Source of the DNA: Helicostylum pulchrum
Taxonomy: Eukaryota > Mucoromycota > Mucoromycetes > Mucorales > Mucoraceae
Assembly: GCA_025677825.1 (NCBI GenBank)
Contig: JAIXMO010000053.1
Span: 62,001-126,000, forward strand
Reading direction: 5' to 3'
Length of the DNA stretch: 64,000 bases
In this document: positions 1-9,908 of the stretch, one piece after another
Position numbering within the stretch: position 1 is the stretch's first letter
How the letters are laid out: each line of letters begins with the position of its first letter
Made by a program: the position numbers and the translations under genes
Notes under the pieces: model-generated
What the model saw: the letters and a program-made list of their open reading frames with translations, nothing else
Told to the model about the DNA's origin: nothing
Database searches by the model: none

Positions 1-224
1 TATACTAACATGATGTAGAAATAAACTAGTTCACCTGTTTCTCATTACTTTATTTTAAAGGAATGATATACTTAATCAGTGATAAAATTATATGTAGGCT
101 TATTTTAAGAGGATTTTATATTTAAAATAAAAGGGACGGTATAGTTTAAACGGATAAGGTATTTTATTTTATTTTTATGTAAAATAAACAGACGTTAGCT
201 GTTCTCTTTTTTTTTAAAAAAAAA

Positions 225-460
225 AGAAGAGGCCGTTTTCCGAGCATAGCCAACGTGGAGGCCTCTGTCCTTGTATGCTCTCTTCGCTTTTAATTCACTG
301 ATGGAAAAAGCCATCAGTACACCCCGGGCCCTCGACACAGTGCGAGAGTAACCAGAGTAGTCCCAGAACAGTTAAAAACGCGATCTCCTCTGATTGAGCC
401 TACGGAAAAGGAGGCGGAAAAAAGCCGTAACCTGATCTAGGTCAGGGTTTGGCCTCCTAC
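225..460. ncRNA. candidate structured RNA island (unidentified)
   Basis: This stretch is visibly richer in G+C than its surroundings and holds several stems in series. GAGGCC 229-234 pairs with GGCCTC 260-265. An 8-bp perfect stem, 297-304 with 311-318, closes an AAAAAG loop. CTCG 331-334 pairs with CGAG 343-346. GGAGGC 410-415 pairs with GCCTCC 452-457 around an inner CCTGA/TCAGG stem (431-435/442-446). Read on the minus strand, the outermost GAGGCC/GGCCTC blocks could also close the whole molecule, and the sequence then runs into a T10 tract like a Pol III terminator. I tried SRP RNA, RNase P/MRP, U3 and 5S consensus elements and matched none. The stems are seen in the sequence; that it is an RNA gene is inference. 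Confidence 0.3.
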
Positions 461-1950
461 AAAAAAAAATCCTAAGAAAAAAAAATCAGCATAAGTTGAC
501 AGTGAAAGAATAAAAAAAAACATACCAACAATCGTATCGTTCCTACTGAAAGGCCTTCTGGTTGAAAATTGTATGTTGGAAGGTCTTCTTGTTGTAGCTT
601 AAAGAAGGAGAAAAGGAAAACAAGATATGTTGACGTTTTAACTATATTGTAAAATAGGGGCTTTTTTTTTTGCTATCTATAAACATTGCCTACTATAGTA
701 TACTTTCGAAAGCTACTTAAAAAAGTCCCTATTTAAATAAAATGTTCCATAAATACCATCTTACTAAAAGGTAACACTGTGGGTAACAACATCTTAAACA
801 GTTGTTCGTGATTCTTCTTAAAATAACCACCGTGCATAAGCTAGCGCAAGACCATGAGTTCCGCTAAATTTACTTTTTTTTTCAGCTCTAAAAAAAAAGG
901 CAGCATAATGAATATACGATATAAACTCTATTAAAAAGTACACGTATGAAAAAAATAACACTTACTGATGGTGGTATGCATTGTAATAAAGATAAAGAGG
1001 AAGAAAAAGTGATATATCCAACTATTCTAAAAAAAACAAATAAATACGCCTTGAGCTGATAAAATGAATGTGATATATTTCATCATTTTTACGTACACTT
1101 GTTTCATGCAAAAAAAAAACATAGAGCATGTAACAAAAAAGCAAATTGGTATCAGTAGATGTTTTCACCTTATAGCACGTGTAATGTGTAAAATAACTCT
1201 CAATGCCTGTCGTTTATTGGCTATATTACCTTTTTCCAACCGTAGGCTTGGAAAGAGGGCCAAAAAAACACACTGTATCAAGTAATCAGAAAGCGGCTCT
1301 AAAAATATATAGGTGGTTCCAGATCAACATTGTTAATAAGAAATAATGACAATATTATTTCTTGCTTTTTTAGAGTTTATCAGAAAGTGACCAAACGAGA
1401 AAACTTCAAGAATAATGACTCTAAAATGTAAACACCAAAGGTTAAATCCCCAGTAACTACCCACTGTGAACAATATTCTTAAGTTTCACTGTAAGCCAAA
1501 TCTACATAAATCTCAGTAGTAGATGTTCTGACAGTTAATATCACCATTCTATTCTGGCTTTTGTCAAAAGAAAAAACAATCATGCAGGATCTTTAGTAGT
1601 TTTTTATTTTATTTTATCATATTTGCCTAATTAAACCAGTCAGCTAGGTATGTAAAACTGGTAATTTTTAAAAAAATATATATAGTGGGCTCCAGACCAA
1701 ATAAGAGAAATACTTTCTCTTAAAAAGTATGATTTGAAACTTCCGTAAAACGAGGATATTTCTTATTTTTTATAACAGTTTATTATCAGAATATGATCCA
1801 TTATAGAAAGAAGATACATACTACATATGAAATAAAACATTCAAGACTTCATGAGAAATGACGGTATTTTCTGTGGGCTTTCAGAAAATGATAAAATAGA
1901 TATGCATATAAACTTTATAAACCTGGTGCGAAAACCTGGTACTATTTATT
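461..1950. other. gene-free A/T-rich DNA
   Basis: This stretch has many A and T homopolymers and short open frames with no recognisable protein. I see no convincing splice-linked coding exon, tRNA or repeat. Confidence 0.6.
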
Positions 1951-2179
1951 TAAACAGCGGTTTATTTCTACTTTATTAAAATCTTCATCTGAACAGTTTT
2001 GGTCAGTTTGTAAGAGCAAGTTGAAGCGTGAGGAGTTCAGTAGCGAAGAAACATTAGCTTCGATAATAGGAATGGCTTGTAATAGTATTTTTCCAAGTGA
2101 CCTTGAAGGGTTCTTTTATTCACGATCAAAGTTGATGATTGTCCTTTGTAATAAAAGTTTTAAAAAAAAAAGTGCATAA
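1951..2179 (+). mobile_element. C-terminal remnant of a Tc1/mariner-like (DDE) transposase
   Basis: One frame stays open to the TAA at 2177-2179. It encodes a block beginning EQFWS (GAA at 1991), then KSKLKREEF, EETLASIIG, ACN and FPSDLEGFF. As I know the family, Tc1/mariner-like transposases of Mucoromycota end with an equivalent block: an EQFWS segment after the catalytic PELNPIE motif, a basic KSK-K-R stretch, then an S/T-R-I-x-x-A-C-N helix and a SDLEGF tail. The catalytic PELNP part is not recognisable upstream (the frame there reads LLKSSSEQFW), and I find no first catalytic Asp domain or terminal inverted repeats. It is therefore a decayed fragment, not an active element. No start codon can be assigned. 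Confidence 0.5.
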
Positions 2180-3553
2180 TTATTATGTTGGATCCCTGCA
2201 GATTGTAATTTGGATCTGGTTAGTTTGACTTGGCATTCCGGTAATCAATACATTACTGCTGTTTCAAGATCTAATAAATATTTTTAGAGCAAGCTTTAAA
2301 TACTTGGTAAGCATTTTTCATACCTAATGATTGTCGTTTCTTATTGTATTGACAAAAGCTTTTGCCTTTTTGGACGATTCATTTTTTGGGTTACTGTCCT
2401 TGATGCCTTCTACGAAAGGTTTAAAGTTTGAAATGGCAGAATGTTCGTGAAGGATAAACCTCTTTTTGTGAGGGATGAACCTCTTTTTGTGAGGGTTGGA
2501 CAATTTTGTATTTCCAAGAACTTTTTTGCATTAAATTAATTATACGACGCGTATTCTGAGAGGTACGTGAAAAGTTCTCCCATTCTAGCTGTTTAACAGT
2601 ATTTGTTCCTACGGATTGACTTTATTTGGGGAAATTCTGGATGCATGGTCAATTTACATGGTCGATTAAAAAAAGTGCCACCATATTACTTTTTTATTTA
2701 CCTTTAAAGATGACCGTTACTATAAGAAGAGCCGTATCGGTTCGTACAAAAACAAAACGAAAACATAAAAACAAAAAGTAAAGTAATAAGTGAAGAAGAA
2801 AGAAGAAAGAAGAAAGAAGAAAACAGACACCTGATTTTTTAAAAAAAATACCCCAATAAAAATCAGGCTTTCGTTCTTTTTTTTTTTGCAGAGGGAATAC
2901 GGTTGTAAGTGCTTTGACCTGGCCAGTAAATATGGGTGATTCCTCTTTACATCTTACAACGACGGTTATTCGTTACTCCTCCTATAATTGGCGACCTTAA
3001 TAGAGAGTGAACAGACAGGGAATCGTTTCAAATGTATTTTCAGCGCTCTACCTTTCTTTTACTGCGCCGCCAAGAAGATTTACAGACATAATGAATCAAA
3101 TAAATCCTTTTCTAGAAGAAGAAAGCTGAATTTATTTATTATAAATGCCACCCTAAGGCTGCCAAAGTGCCAATTGGGATAGATACTCAAAAGCACGAGC
3201 TAATTTTTTTAAAAAAACTTCAATTGGCAGCGGACACGCAGTAAAAGCATACCATTTCGCTTCAAAAATATACTCTATAGTAACGAATAGGCTCCAGTGA
3301 ATAGCTGATTATTCGAAATGAGAAGTAGCTTGTCTGTCCAAATTGAAATTTTGTATTAGTTGACCAAGGTCGTTATGATTTGAGAATGGAAAAGCGTCAT
3401 TTTTTCCCAACGAGCAGATTTTGAATTATGAAAAACATGTCCCTGTGTGTAGCGGATTGAAACTCCCTTGGTAAATAAATTGAAGTTGGAAAAAAGAAAA
3501 AGAAACCCTTTTTTTTCATTTTCATCAACACTCATTTAAATCACTCGCTATTA
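2180..3553. other. intergenic, A/T-rich with a GAA-type microsatellite
   Basis: A purine GAAGAAA-type microsatellite lies around 2795-2823. An 8-base inverted pair GCTGCCAA/TTGGCAGC flanks about 3160-3230. A 64-codon open frame starting at 2988 has no recognisable features and I do not call it. The end of this stretch is the promoter and leader of the VAP gene. Confidence 0.5.
2454..2495. repeat. two-copy 21-base tandem repeat
   Basis: Two adjacent 21-base units, 2454-2474 and 2475-2495, differ at one position and share the core ACCTCTTTTTGTGAGGG. Confidence 0.8.
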
Positions 3554-4538
3554 ATGTCTATTAAACTCGATCTTGAGAATTCAATTACTTTTGAACGTAA
3601 GTTGTTAATGTGATATATAAATATATAACAAAACCATTGACAAATCTCTCTCTCTCTAATAATAGGTCCTTTGACACGTGTTGTCAAACAAAATATTCGT
3701 ATTGAAAACCCCAATTCAACACCTATCGCTTTCAAAGTAAAAACAACTGCTCCCAGATTATACTGTGTTAGACCTAATTCTGACATCATTGGTCCTAATG
3801 AGTCTGTTGAAATTCAAAGTAAGGCCAAAAAAATTTTACATGCAAAAAAAAGCCATCCTTTTTTTTTATTAACTTGATGTTATTAGTCTTGCTTCAAGCA
3901 CTTAAAGAAGAACCTGCTGCAGATGCAAAATGTAAAGATAAATTTCTCATCTTGAGTACTCTTGTAGAGGGTCCTTTAGAATCTATGAACATTACTGATT
4001 TGGTAAGTTTTTACTGTACAAAAAAAGGTTTTTTTTTCTTTTTTTTTGCTAAATATAAAAGGTTCTCGATAGTGGAACCATGTTGAAAAGGAGAAAAAGT
4101 CTAGTATTCATGAACGTAAATTACGTTGTGTGTATAGTCCAGTTAAACAAACCAATGATGCGCCTGCAGCTGAAGTAGTTGCTCCTGCTCCTGTCGCCAG
4201 AGAAGTAAAGGTAAAAAAAAAAAGAAAGGAGAGAGGAGAGAGGAGGGATGGTGTTAATTTATAACGTGTGTGTGTGTGTGTGTTTACTTACACATCTATG
4301 TAAAAAATAGACAAGTACAACCTCATCAAATGAAAAAGAAGTCGCTGAAAAGTTGAAATTAATGGAACAGGAACTTTTGAAATATAAAAAAGAGGTTGAG
4401 ACTTTACGTGATGCTGAACCAGTTATTATTGAAAAGGTTCAAATTGAAAGCAGTGGTTTGCCCGTCAGTATATTTATCTTGTTTGCGTTACTAGCAATTG
4501 CTGTTGCATACTTTTTACAAAGTAATAACCACCTCTAA
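3554..4538 (+). CDS. SCS2: VAP/Scs2 family MSP-domain ER membrane protein
   Basis: VAMP-associated proteins sit in the ER membrane and tether it to other membranes by binding FFAT motifs of lipid-transfer proteins. Five exons give an in-frame 225-residue protein: 3554-3596, 3666-3818, 3887-4002, 4073-4210 and 4311-4538. The N-terminal MSP domain (residues about 1-125) shows the family core, with NPNSTPIAFKVKTTAP followed by YCVRPNSDII, and ends with the HERKLRCVYSP strand. A linker rich in Ala and Pro follows, then a coiled coil (about 160-200) and a C-terminal tail anchor (IFILFALLAIAVAYF). That is the normal VAP order and length. The first ATG (3554) is short of upstream alternatives and opens with the expected MSIKLDLEN strand. 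The first donor (3597) and the fourth acceptor were chosen to keep the MSP frame. Confidence 0.9.
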
Positions 4539-4677
4539 GAAACGAGAGACAAAAAAAAAAATGCAAGACAGTCACGCAAAGGACAACTTTGTGCTTGAAA
4601 AAAAAATATATAAAATACAATAAAAAAAATAATATTTAAAACCTTATAAAACGCCCTTTTTCTTTATTATAATTGTT

Positions 4678-6414
4678 ATGCCAGAAAAACAAGGAGAAGG
4701 AAAAACGTATATTACACTACAGTACCTTTCAAGGTTAGCACTATGGGTTTATTTTCGAAAGATAAAAATTATTTGTAGAAAACCCGTGCCAGCCGAAGGA
4801 CCTTTATTGATTGCAGCTAACCATTCAAATATGGTGTTGGACCCCATTGTCTTGATCGCCACTTTTCCTCACTCAAGACCTTGTCATTTCTGGGCTCTTG
4901 CTCGTTTCTTTCGTATACCCCTTGTAGGAAAAATATTAAAAGCTGCTGGTGTATTACCCGTTGACACAAAAACACATAGTAATGCTAAACTATTTGAATC
5001 TACTATACAATCACTTGATCGCGGTGCTGTTGTTGCATTGTTTCCAGAAGGTAGGATACTAGATATATTCATATAAATTACACGAGAAAACTTATCATTT
5101 TTTGTTAGGTACATCATACACTGCACCTAATCATTTACCTTTTAAGGATGGTATTTCTTGGGCAAGCTTCGAATATCTTACACAACTAGCAAGTAGGGAA
5201 GATGGACCAAAAAGTATTTCGATTATACCAGTTGGTATTACTTACAGTACGAAAAATAAGTGGAGAAGTGAAGCAGTTGTCGAGTAAAAAAAAAAGAATT
5301 GATTGTTATTATTCTATTATTAGTATATTAAATATTATTATTATTAGGTACGGTGAGCCTATTATCCAAACAATACACGATTTAGAAGCGTTTCATGAGG
5401 AACCAAAGGCAGTGGTAAAAAGTTTGACAGATCGTATTGCAAAAGGTGTTGAATGTAGTACGATTAATAGCCCTGATTGGTAATTATATACATATCAAGT
5501 TGTTATATTTTTTAGTAAGTAATAAAGTTTTTTTTAGGGATACAACGAATGCGGCAAGAGAAGCAAGATCTGTTTTATTCGGAGATTCAAGAGGTGTTCG
5601 ATTAGAAGAATACGTGCACGTATCGCAAAGGTAAAATAAAGATAAAGGGGAAGATATAAGAGTAAGAGTGTTATATATACTTATGATTTGCTTTAGCTTT
5701 GTAGGATTGCTTCACCCAGAACAAACAAACGGATTATATGTAAAGGAACGTATTGAATTAAAAGAAGAACTGCTGTTATTTTCCCAGAAATTGAAAAGCC
5801 TTCGATTAAATGCATGTGATATTAGCATGTACGAAAACCAAGAGATTACACAAACCAAAGCAACGCTTCGATTAGTATCCACATGGATTGGATTACTGAT
5901 TCAGATACCCTTCTTCCTACCAGGCATTATTATCAACTTACCATTTTACATCTTGGGAAGATTGATTGATTCTTATGAACCTTACACAGAATCGGTTGCA
6001 CAAGATAAACTCATCTTTTCCTTCTTTTTAGCACTACCTTTTTACAGTACACTGATTTGCTTACTTTGGAAATTAACTGGATACGGTTTATTTAGTTTGG
6101 TATGTGTTTGTATGCTGTTACCTATTTTCGCTTGGTATCATATGGCTTTGATCGATAAGAATTATGATATGTTGAAACAAGTGATTGCGTCATGGCGTAT
6201 TTTTATTGCTGTTACAACTGGAAATATTGGTGTAGATAGAGATTGGACTCATAGTAGAGAAGCTTTAGAGGATTGTGTACGTTTACGTCGTTGGTGTAGA
6301 GATCATACAAAATTATTGATTTATAACTTGGCAAAAGCTGGGGATCCTCAAGCAAAATATTTAGTCGATTATGGAAAACCTTTATTCAAATCACTTGAAG
6401 AACAAGAAGAATAA
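4678..6414 (+). CDS. glycerol-3-phosphate/DHAP acyltransferase (Sct1/Gpt2 type)
   Basis: This enzyme makes lysophosphatidic acid from acyl-CoA and glycerol-3-phosphate (or acyl-DHAP), the first step of glycerolipid synthesis at the ER or lipid droplets. Five exons (4678-5050, 5109-5283, 5348-5479, 5538-5630, 5697-6414) give 496 residues. The PlsC fold shows NHSNMVLD near residue 48, with five residues between His and Asp. That spacing matches yeast Sct1/Gpt2 (HANQFVD) and not the HX4D of other acyltransferases. FPEGTSY spans the first splice junction (Gly125), followed by a block with IIPVGI and VEYGEPI. Two long hydrophobic segments (about 300-325 and 355-385) make the C-terminal membrane hairpin. 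At 496 residues it is clearly shorter than the roughly 750-residue yeast enzymes, lacking their long C-terminal extension. It lies 139 bases downstream of the VAP gene, same strand. Confidence 0.85.
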
Positions 6415-6468
6415 ATAATTATAATAAAAAAGAAAGATATTCCCCTTTACTATACGTTTTCTTTTTCT

Positions 6469-7865
6469 TTAACTGCCAAATTCAAATGAAGTTTTCACTT
6501 GCAAGGTAGTTTGGTTTACTAATTCGTATTTATCATTATCCAGCAAAGATAAAAGATGAAGCATGTTTTCAATGGTTAAACATATTTGACGAAGTCTCAA
6601 GATACTCCAAAGACTAGAAATTGGCAAGTTGAGTGGTATTGTGGTATACTTGCAAGTCTTTTTATAAATGTAGGGTTCGTCTGTTGTTGTTGTTGTCGCG
6701 TCGGGTATAACATCCTCAAGATTAAATGTATCCCAATCCATTGCTGTAAGGTTAATATCAAGTAATTCCTTCTCCTCTTTTTTAATATCTTGGTTATTAT
6801 TTGTTTGTAAATACGTCTCTGAAATACAAAGTGATTGTACATAATGCAGTAATTCTTGCATAATCTTTTCTTTTGGTAGTGCAGGTTCGTTAAAGTAAGG
6901 AAATTCATTATGTTTCAATAATTGATGTGGTGTGCCGTATGATTTTGCTGTTGGTGTCTGTATAACGTTAGATCGGACGAAAATACATGCTTGTGTACAA
7001 TGACCATTTTTTAACTCATCATGCTTTCCATGCAGTAATCCAATTCCATGATACTCTACAGTGTAGCCATACTTGTCTGCACCATTGTTACACCTAACAA
7101 AATAAAAAATTAATGACAGGCCCCCGCATAAACCATACTTATATATACACTTTACCATGTTTCAAATTCATTTCGAGTCCATTCAAATTTATGATCATCG
7201 TGTCGAAAGATAGATTCCTCAGTTCCATATTTAAGTTGAGGGAAATTAACGTTATATTCTCCGTTTGGAGTTGTCACAATCAGTATCTGGGGTTGATAAA
7301 TACCCAGTGTGATGTCAAGGAATGAATTAAGCGTATCTGCATAAACGTGTTCAATGACTTCGGTACATATAATTGCTTCGTACCCAAACAGCCTATCGTC
7401 TACGACACCAATAGAACCTATTATATAAACGAGTTAGTATATAAAAACACAATCAATTGTTTTCAGAAAAAAAAAAAGTAATACCTTTGTAGATATCCAA
7501 GACGAGAGGGTTGGATCGAAGTTGTTCATGGTCTGTTTGCCATGGTGTACACCGATCCACTGCTTCTGCCAACGACTCATCGCAAATGTCAATACCGGCC
7601 ATTTTTACAAGACATGTATCGTTATTATCAGGAATTAAAAAGGATAATACTGCTGCTTCTCCACAGCCATAATCTAAAACCTACATAGAACAAAGAACGT
7701 AAAAACTTTAATTACTTTTGTATGTGTGTGTGTGGGTTACTTTAGAAAAGAAAAATATTTTACGCTTTTAACGTTGAAACGCGTCAGCATATCTTTAATA
7801 AAGATTCTTCTTTGTCTCCATAAAGGTGGACAAAAGAAATCAGCATACCGATCTTCATTCGACAT
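6469..7865 (-). CDS. HEN1: HEN1-type small RNA 2'-O-methyltransferase
   Basis: HEN1 proteins methylate the 3'-terminal 2'-OH of small RNAs, protecting them from uridylation and decay in RNAi-type pathways. Four exons on the minus strand (7865-7764, 7680-7485, 7417-7156, 7093-6469) give 394 residues. Features in order: the HEN1 entry motif FFCPPLWRQRR (about residue 10); the SAM-binding loop VLDYGCGEAAV (35-45); the metal site E119-V-I-E122-H123; and the second metal segment RHDDHKFEWTR (171-181) carrying H172/H175. The E-E-H-H set, which coordinates the catalytic metal in plant HEN1, is complete, so activity is plausible. Like animal and bacterial HEN1 it lacks the long N-terminal dsRNA-binding region of plants. 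It diverges from the next gene across 169 bases. The C-terminal third (after about 190) is poorly conserved. Confidence 0.88.
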
Positions 7866-8034
7866 TTGTTCTTTTTGGGTAAAGAAAAAATAAAAAAAAG
7901 TCAAATGGGAAAAAAAAAGGGGAGAAAGAAGGTGACTGTGATAAATAAGGGCTTCACGTGTGATTGAGTGTGTGGGTTCATTTTTTAAGGTTTTCTCTTT
8001 TTCCTTTTTTCTTTCTCTTTTATTGTAAGAACAC
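7866..8034. promoter_or_regulatory. shared divergent promoter region
   Basis: These 169 bases separate the start codons of HEN1 (minus) and the C1/Pex24/DysF gene (plus). The region is A/T-rich with pyrimidine runs. No specific factor site could be identified. Confidence 0.4.
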
Positions 8035-9860
8035 ATGTCTCATTCGTTTGTAGCAAGTAATTTTTCTCGGCTTACTTATTGTGACCATTGTCAAGGGTTA
8101 TTATGGGGTCTTGTAAAGCAAGGTTGTCGTTGCTCAGGTACAGTTACTTGTTAAAAAGAGATAAGAGAACTGAGGTTTTAATAAGTTGTTTAAGGTTGTG
8201 GAGCAGTTTGCCACCAATATTGTCAAAAGAGTATACCAGCTTGTACTATTGAAAAGACAGAACCCTATCATCAAAGATCCACTACGGATTCACCAGCGGC
8301 TAAATCGTTACGTAGTTTACAACAGCAACACAGCAGCGATATGTTTGATACATCCTCATCGTTTACAAAGATAAAACGTATTGCTACCTCTGACGAATTC
8401 CAAAACGTACTTGTTTCAGCAGCAATTAATTCAACGGATACGACACAGCCTGTTAACGATTACTTGGCGAATTTACCGCCTTTGAATCCTCAGAATACAG
8501 CAAAGAACTTTTCGAGGTTTGTGTCTAGGTGTGGACCAATGTTTGCCGCAAGAGATAATGTGATTCTTTTATTAAGTTGGAATAAACCAATTGATACTTT
8601 GGTAGCATTGCTAATTTATTGTATTGTTTGTAAGTAAAATCTTGGTCATTTAAATTCTTCTTAAAACTAATTTTTTTAATACACACAAGGTTTACACCCA
8701 AAACTTGTGTTACTTGTACCACATGTTATATTACTTCAAATTATCATTACGGGTTATAATAAAAAGAAGAATACCGATTCGCCTCAATTAAAAGCATCTG
8801 GTTCTGCTTCAACATCAGGTACTGCGTCTTCAAGTATACCTGCTCCTACTCCTCCTACTCCCATTCCTGCTCCTTCTCGGTTTAGTTTTGCTGCCGCTTT
8901 CTTTCCTGCTTTTGATGAAGCGTCTCCAGAATACCTAAAAAACATGCAAAACCTTCAGAACATGATGGGTGAAATGAGCGATTTGTATGATTTGTGTGCT
9001 TCCAATGCACATCATTTCGATTGGTCTTCAGAACAAGATACTATGCGTATCTTTCAGGGTGCTTTAGTCTCACTTGCTTTATTATGTCTCGGCATTTGGT
9101 TTGTGCCTTTAAACATCATCTTTTTGGTAGGTGGAATTAGTATGTTCTTGTTAAATACCAGGTTTGCAAAGTTTGTAATGAAGGAGATGTTGCCTCAAGT
9201 AACCGAAATTGGACAGTCGCAAATGGATTCGGCTGTACAGTGGTATACACAGGTAGAAAAAAGGTTAGATGATCAGGCCAATTTTAAAGAGTTGTCATTG
9301 TATGAAAATCAAAGATGGTGGTCGGGTAGTGGATTTATCCCTCATGTAAGTGTGATATACGTGGATAGTTTTTTTTTTCTCTTTGTTGACTGTTATTTTT
9401 TGTATTGTAGATGCTTCCTGATGAACGAGGATTATGGTCAGACTTTTCAGGAGCTATTGAGTTGGCACCAAAAGAAGAGTTACCTGCTCCTAAAGGGTAT
9501 CATTGGATGGAAGATAATTGGAGTTTAGATAAAACTGGACCTTGGACAGATGATACACTTGGTCTCGGTAACGTATTTTATCATTTATTTTGTTGTTGTT
9601 GTTTTTTTTATCTAATTGGTTTTATATAAGTAGAAGTGATGGTTTATCCTGAAAGCGGAGGTTGGGTATACTCGGATAATAATTGGGAAAATTCTCGTAA
9701 TAATAATAACAATACTACTACTGCTGCTACTACTACTACTACACCTTCCGATTTAAATACACCAAAAGATAAAAGTATTACAAGAAGAAGAAGATGGGTC
9801 CGTAAATGTGAACTTGATATGAGTAGAAAATATAGTTTAACAGAACAAATTACTTTATAA
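8035..9860 (+). CDS. C1 domain + Pex24-like membrane region + DysF protein
   Basis: Five exons (8035-8137, 8195-8629, 8690-9345, 9411-9567, 9634-9860) give 525 residues. Residues 3-51 form a C1 zinc finger with the H-X12-C-X2-C-X13-C-X2-C-X4-H-X2-C pattern (His3, Cys16/19/33/36, His41, Cys44, Cys51), the fold that can bind diacylglycerol or phorbol ester. Two membrane blocks follow (about 160-200, and about 305-340 with a hairpin). They resemble the Pex24/Pex30 family of ER-peroxisome membrane proteins. A DysF pair closes the protein: YENQRWW near 385, then GLWSDFSG, and GGWVYSDNNW near 460. DysF-bearing Pex30-type proteins shape ER tubules at sites of peroxisome and lipid-droplet birth. Low-complexity inserts (TPPTPIPAP about residue 240; Asn and Thr runs near the end) are likely disordered. 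The role is inferred from domains. Confidence 0.8.
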
Positions 9861-9908
9861 TGATAATAAAAGACGATTTTTTTTTATTATTATATATTTG
9901 TTTTTGAT

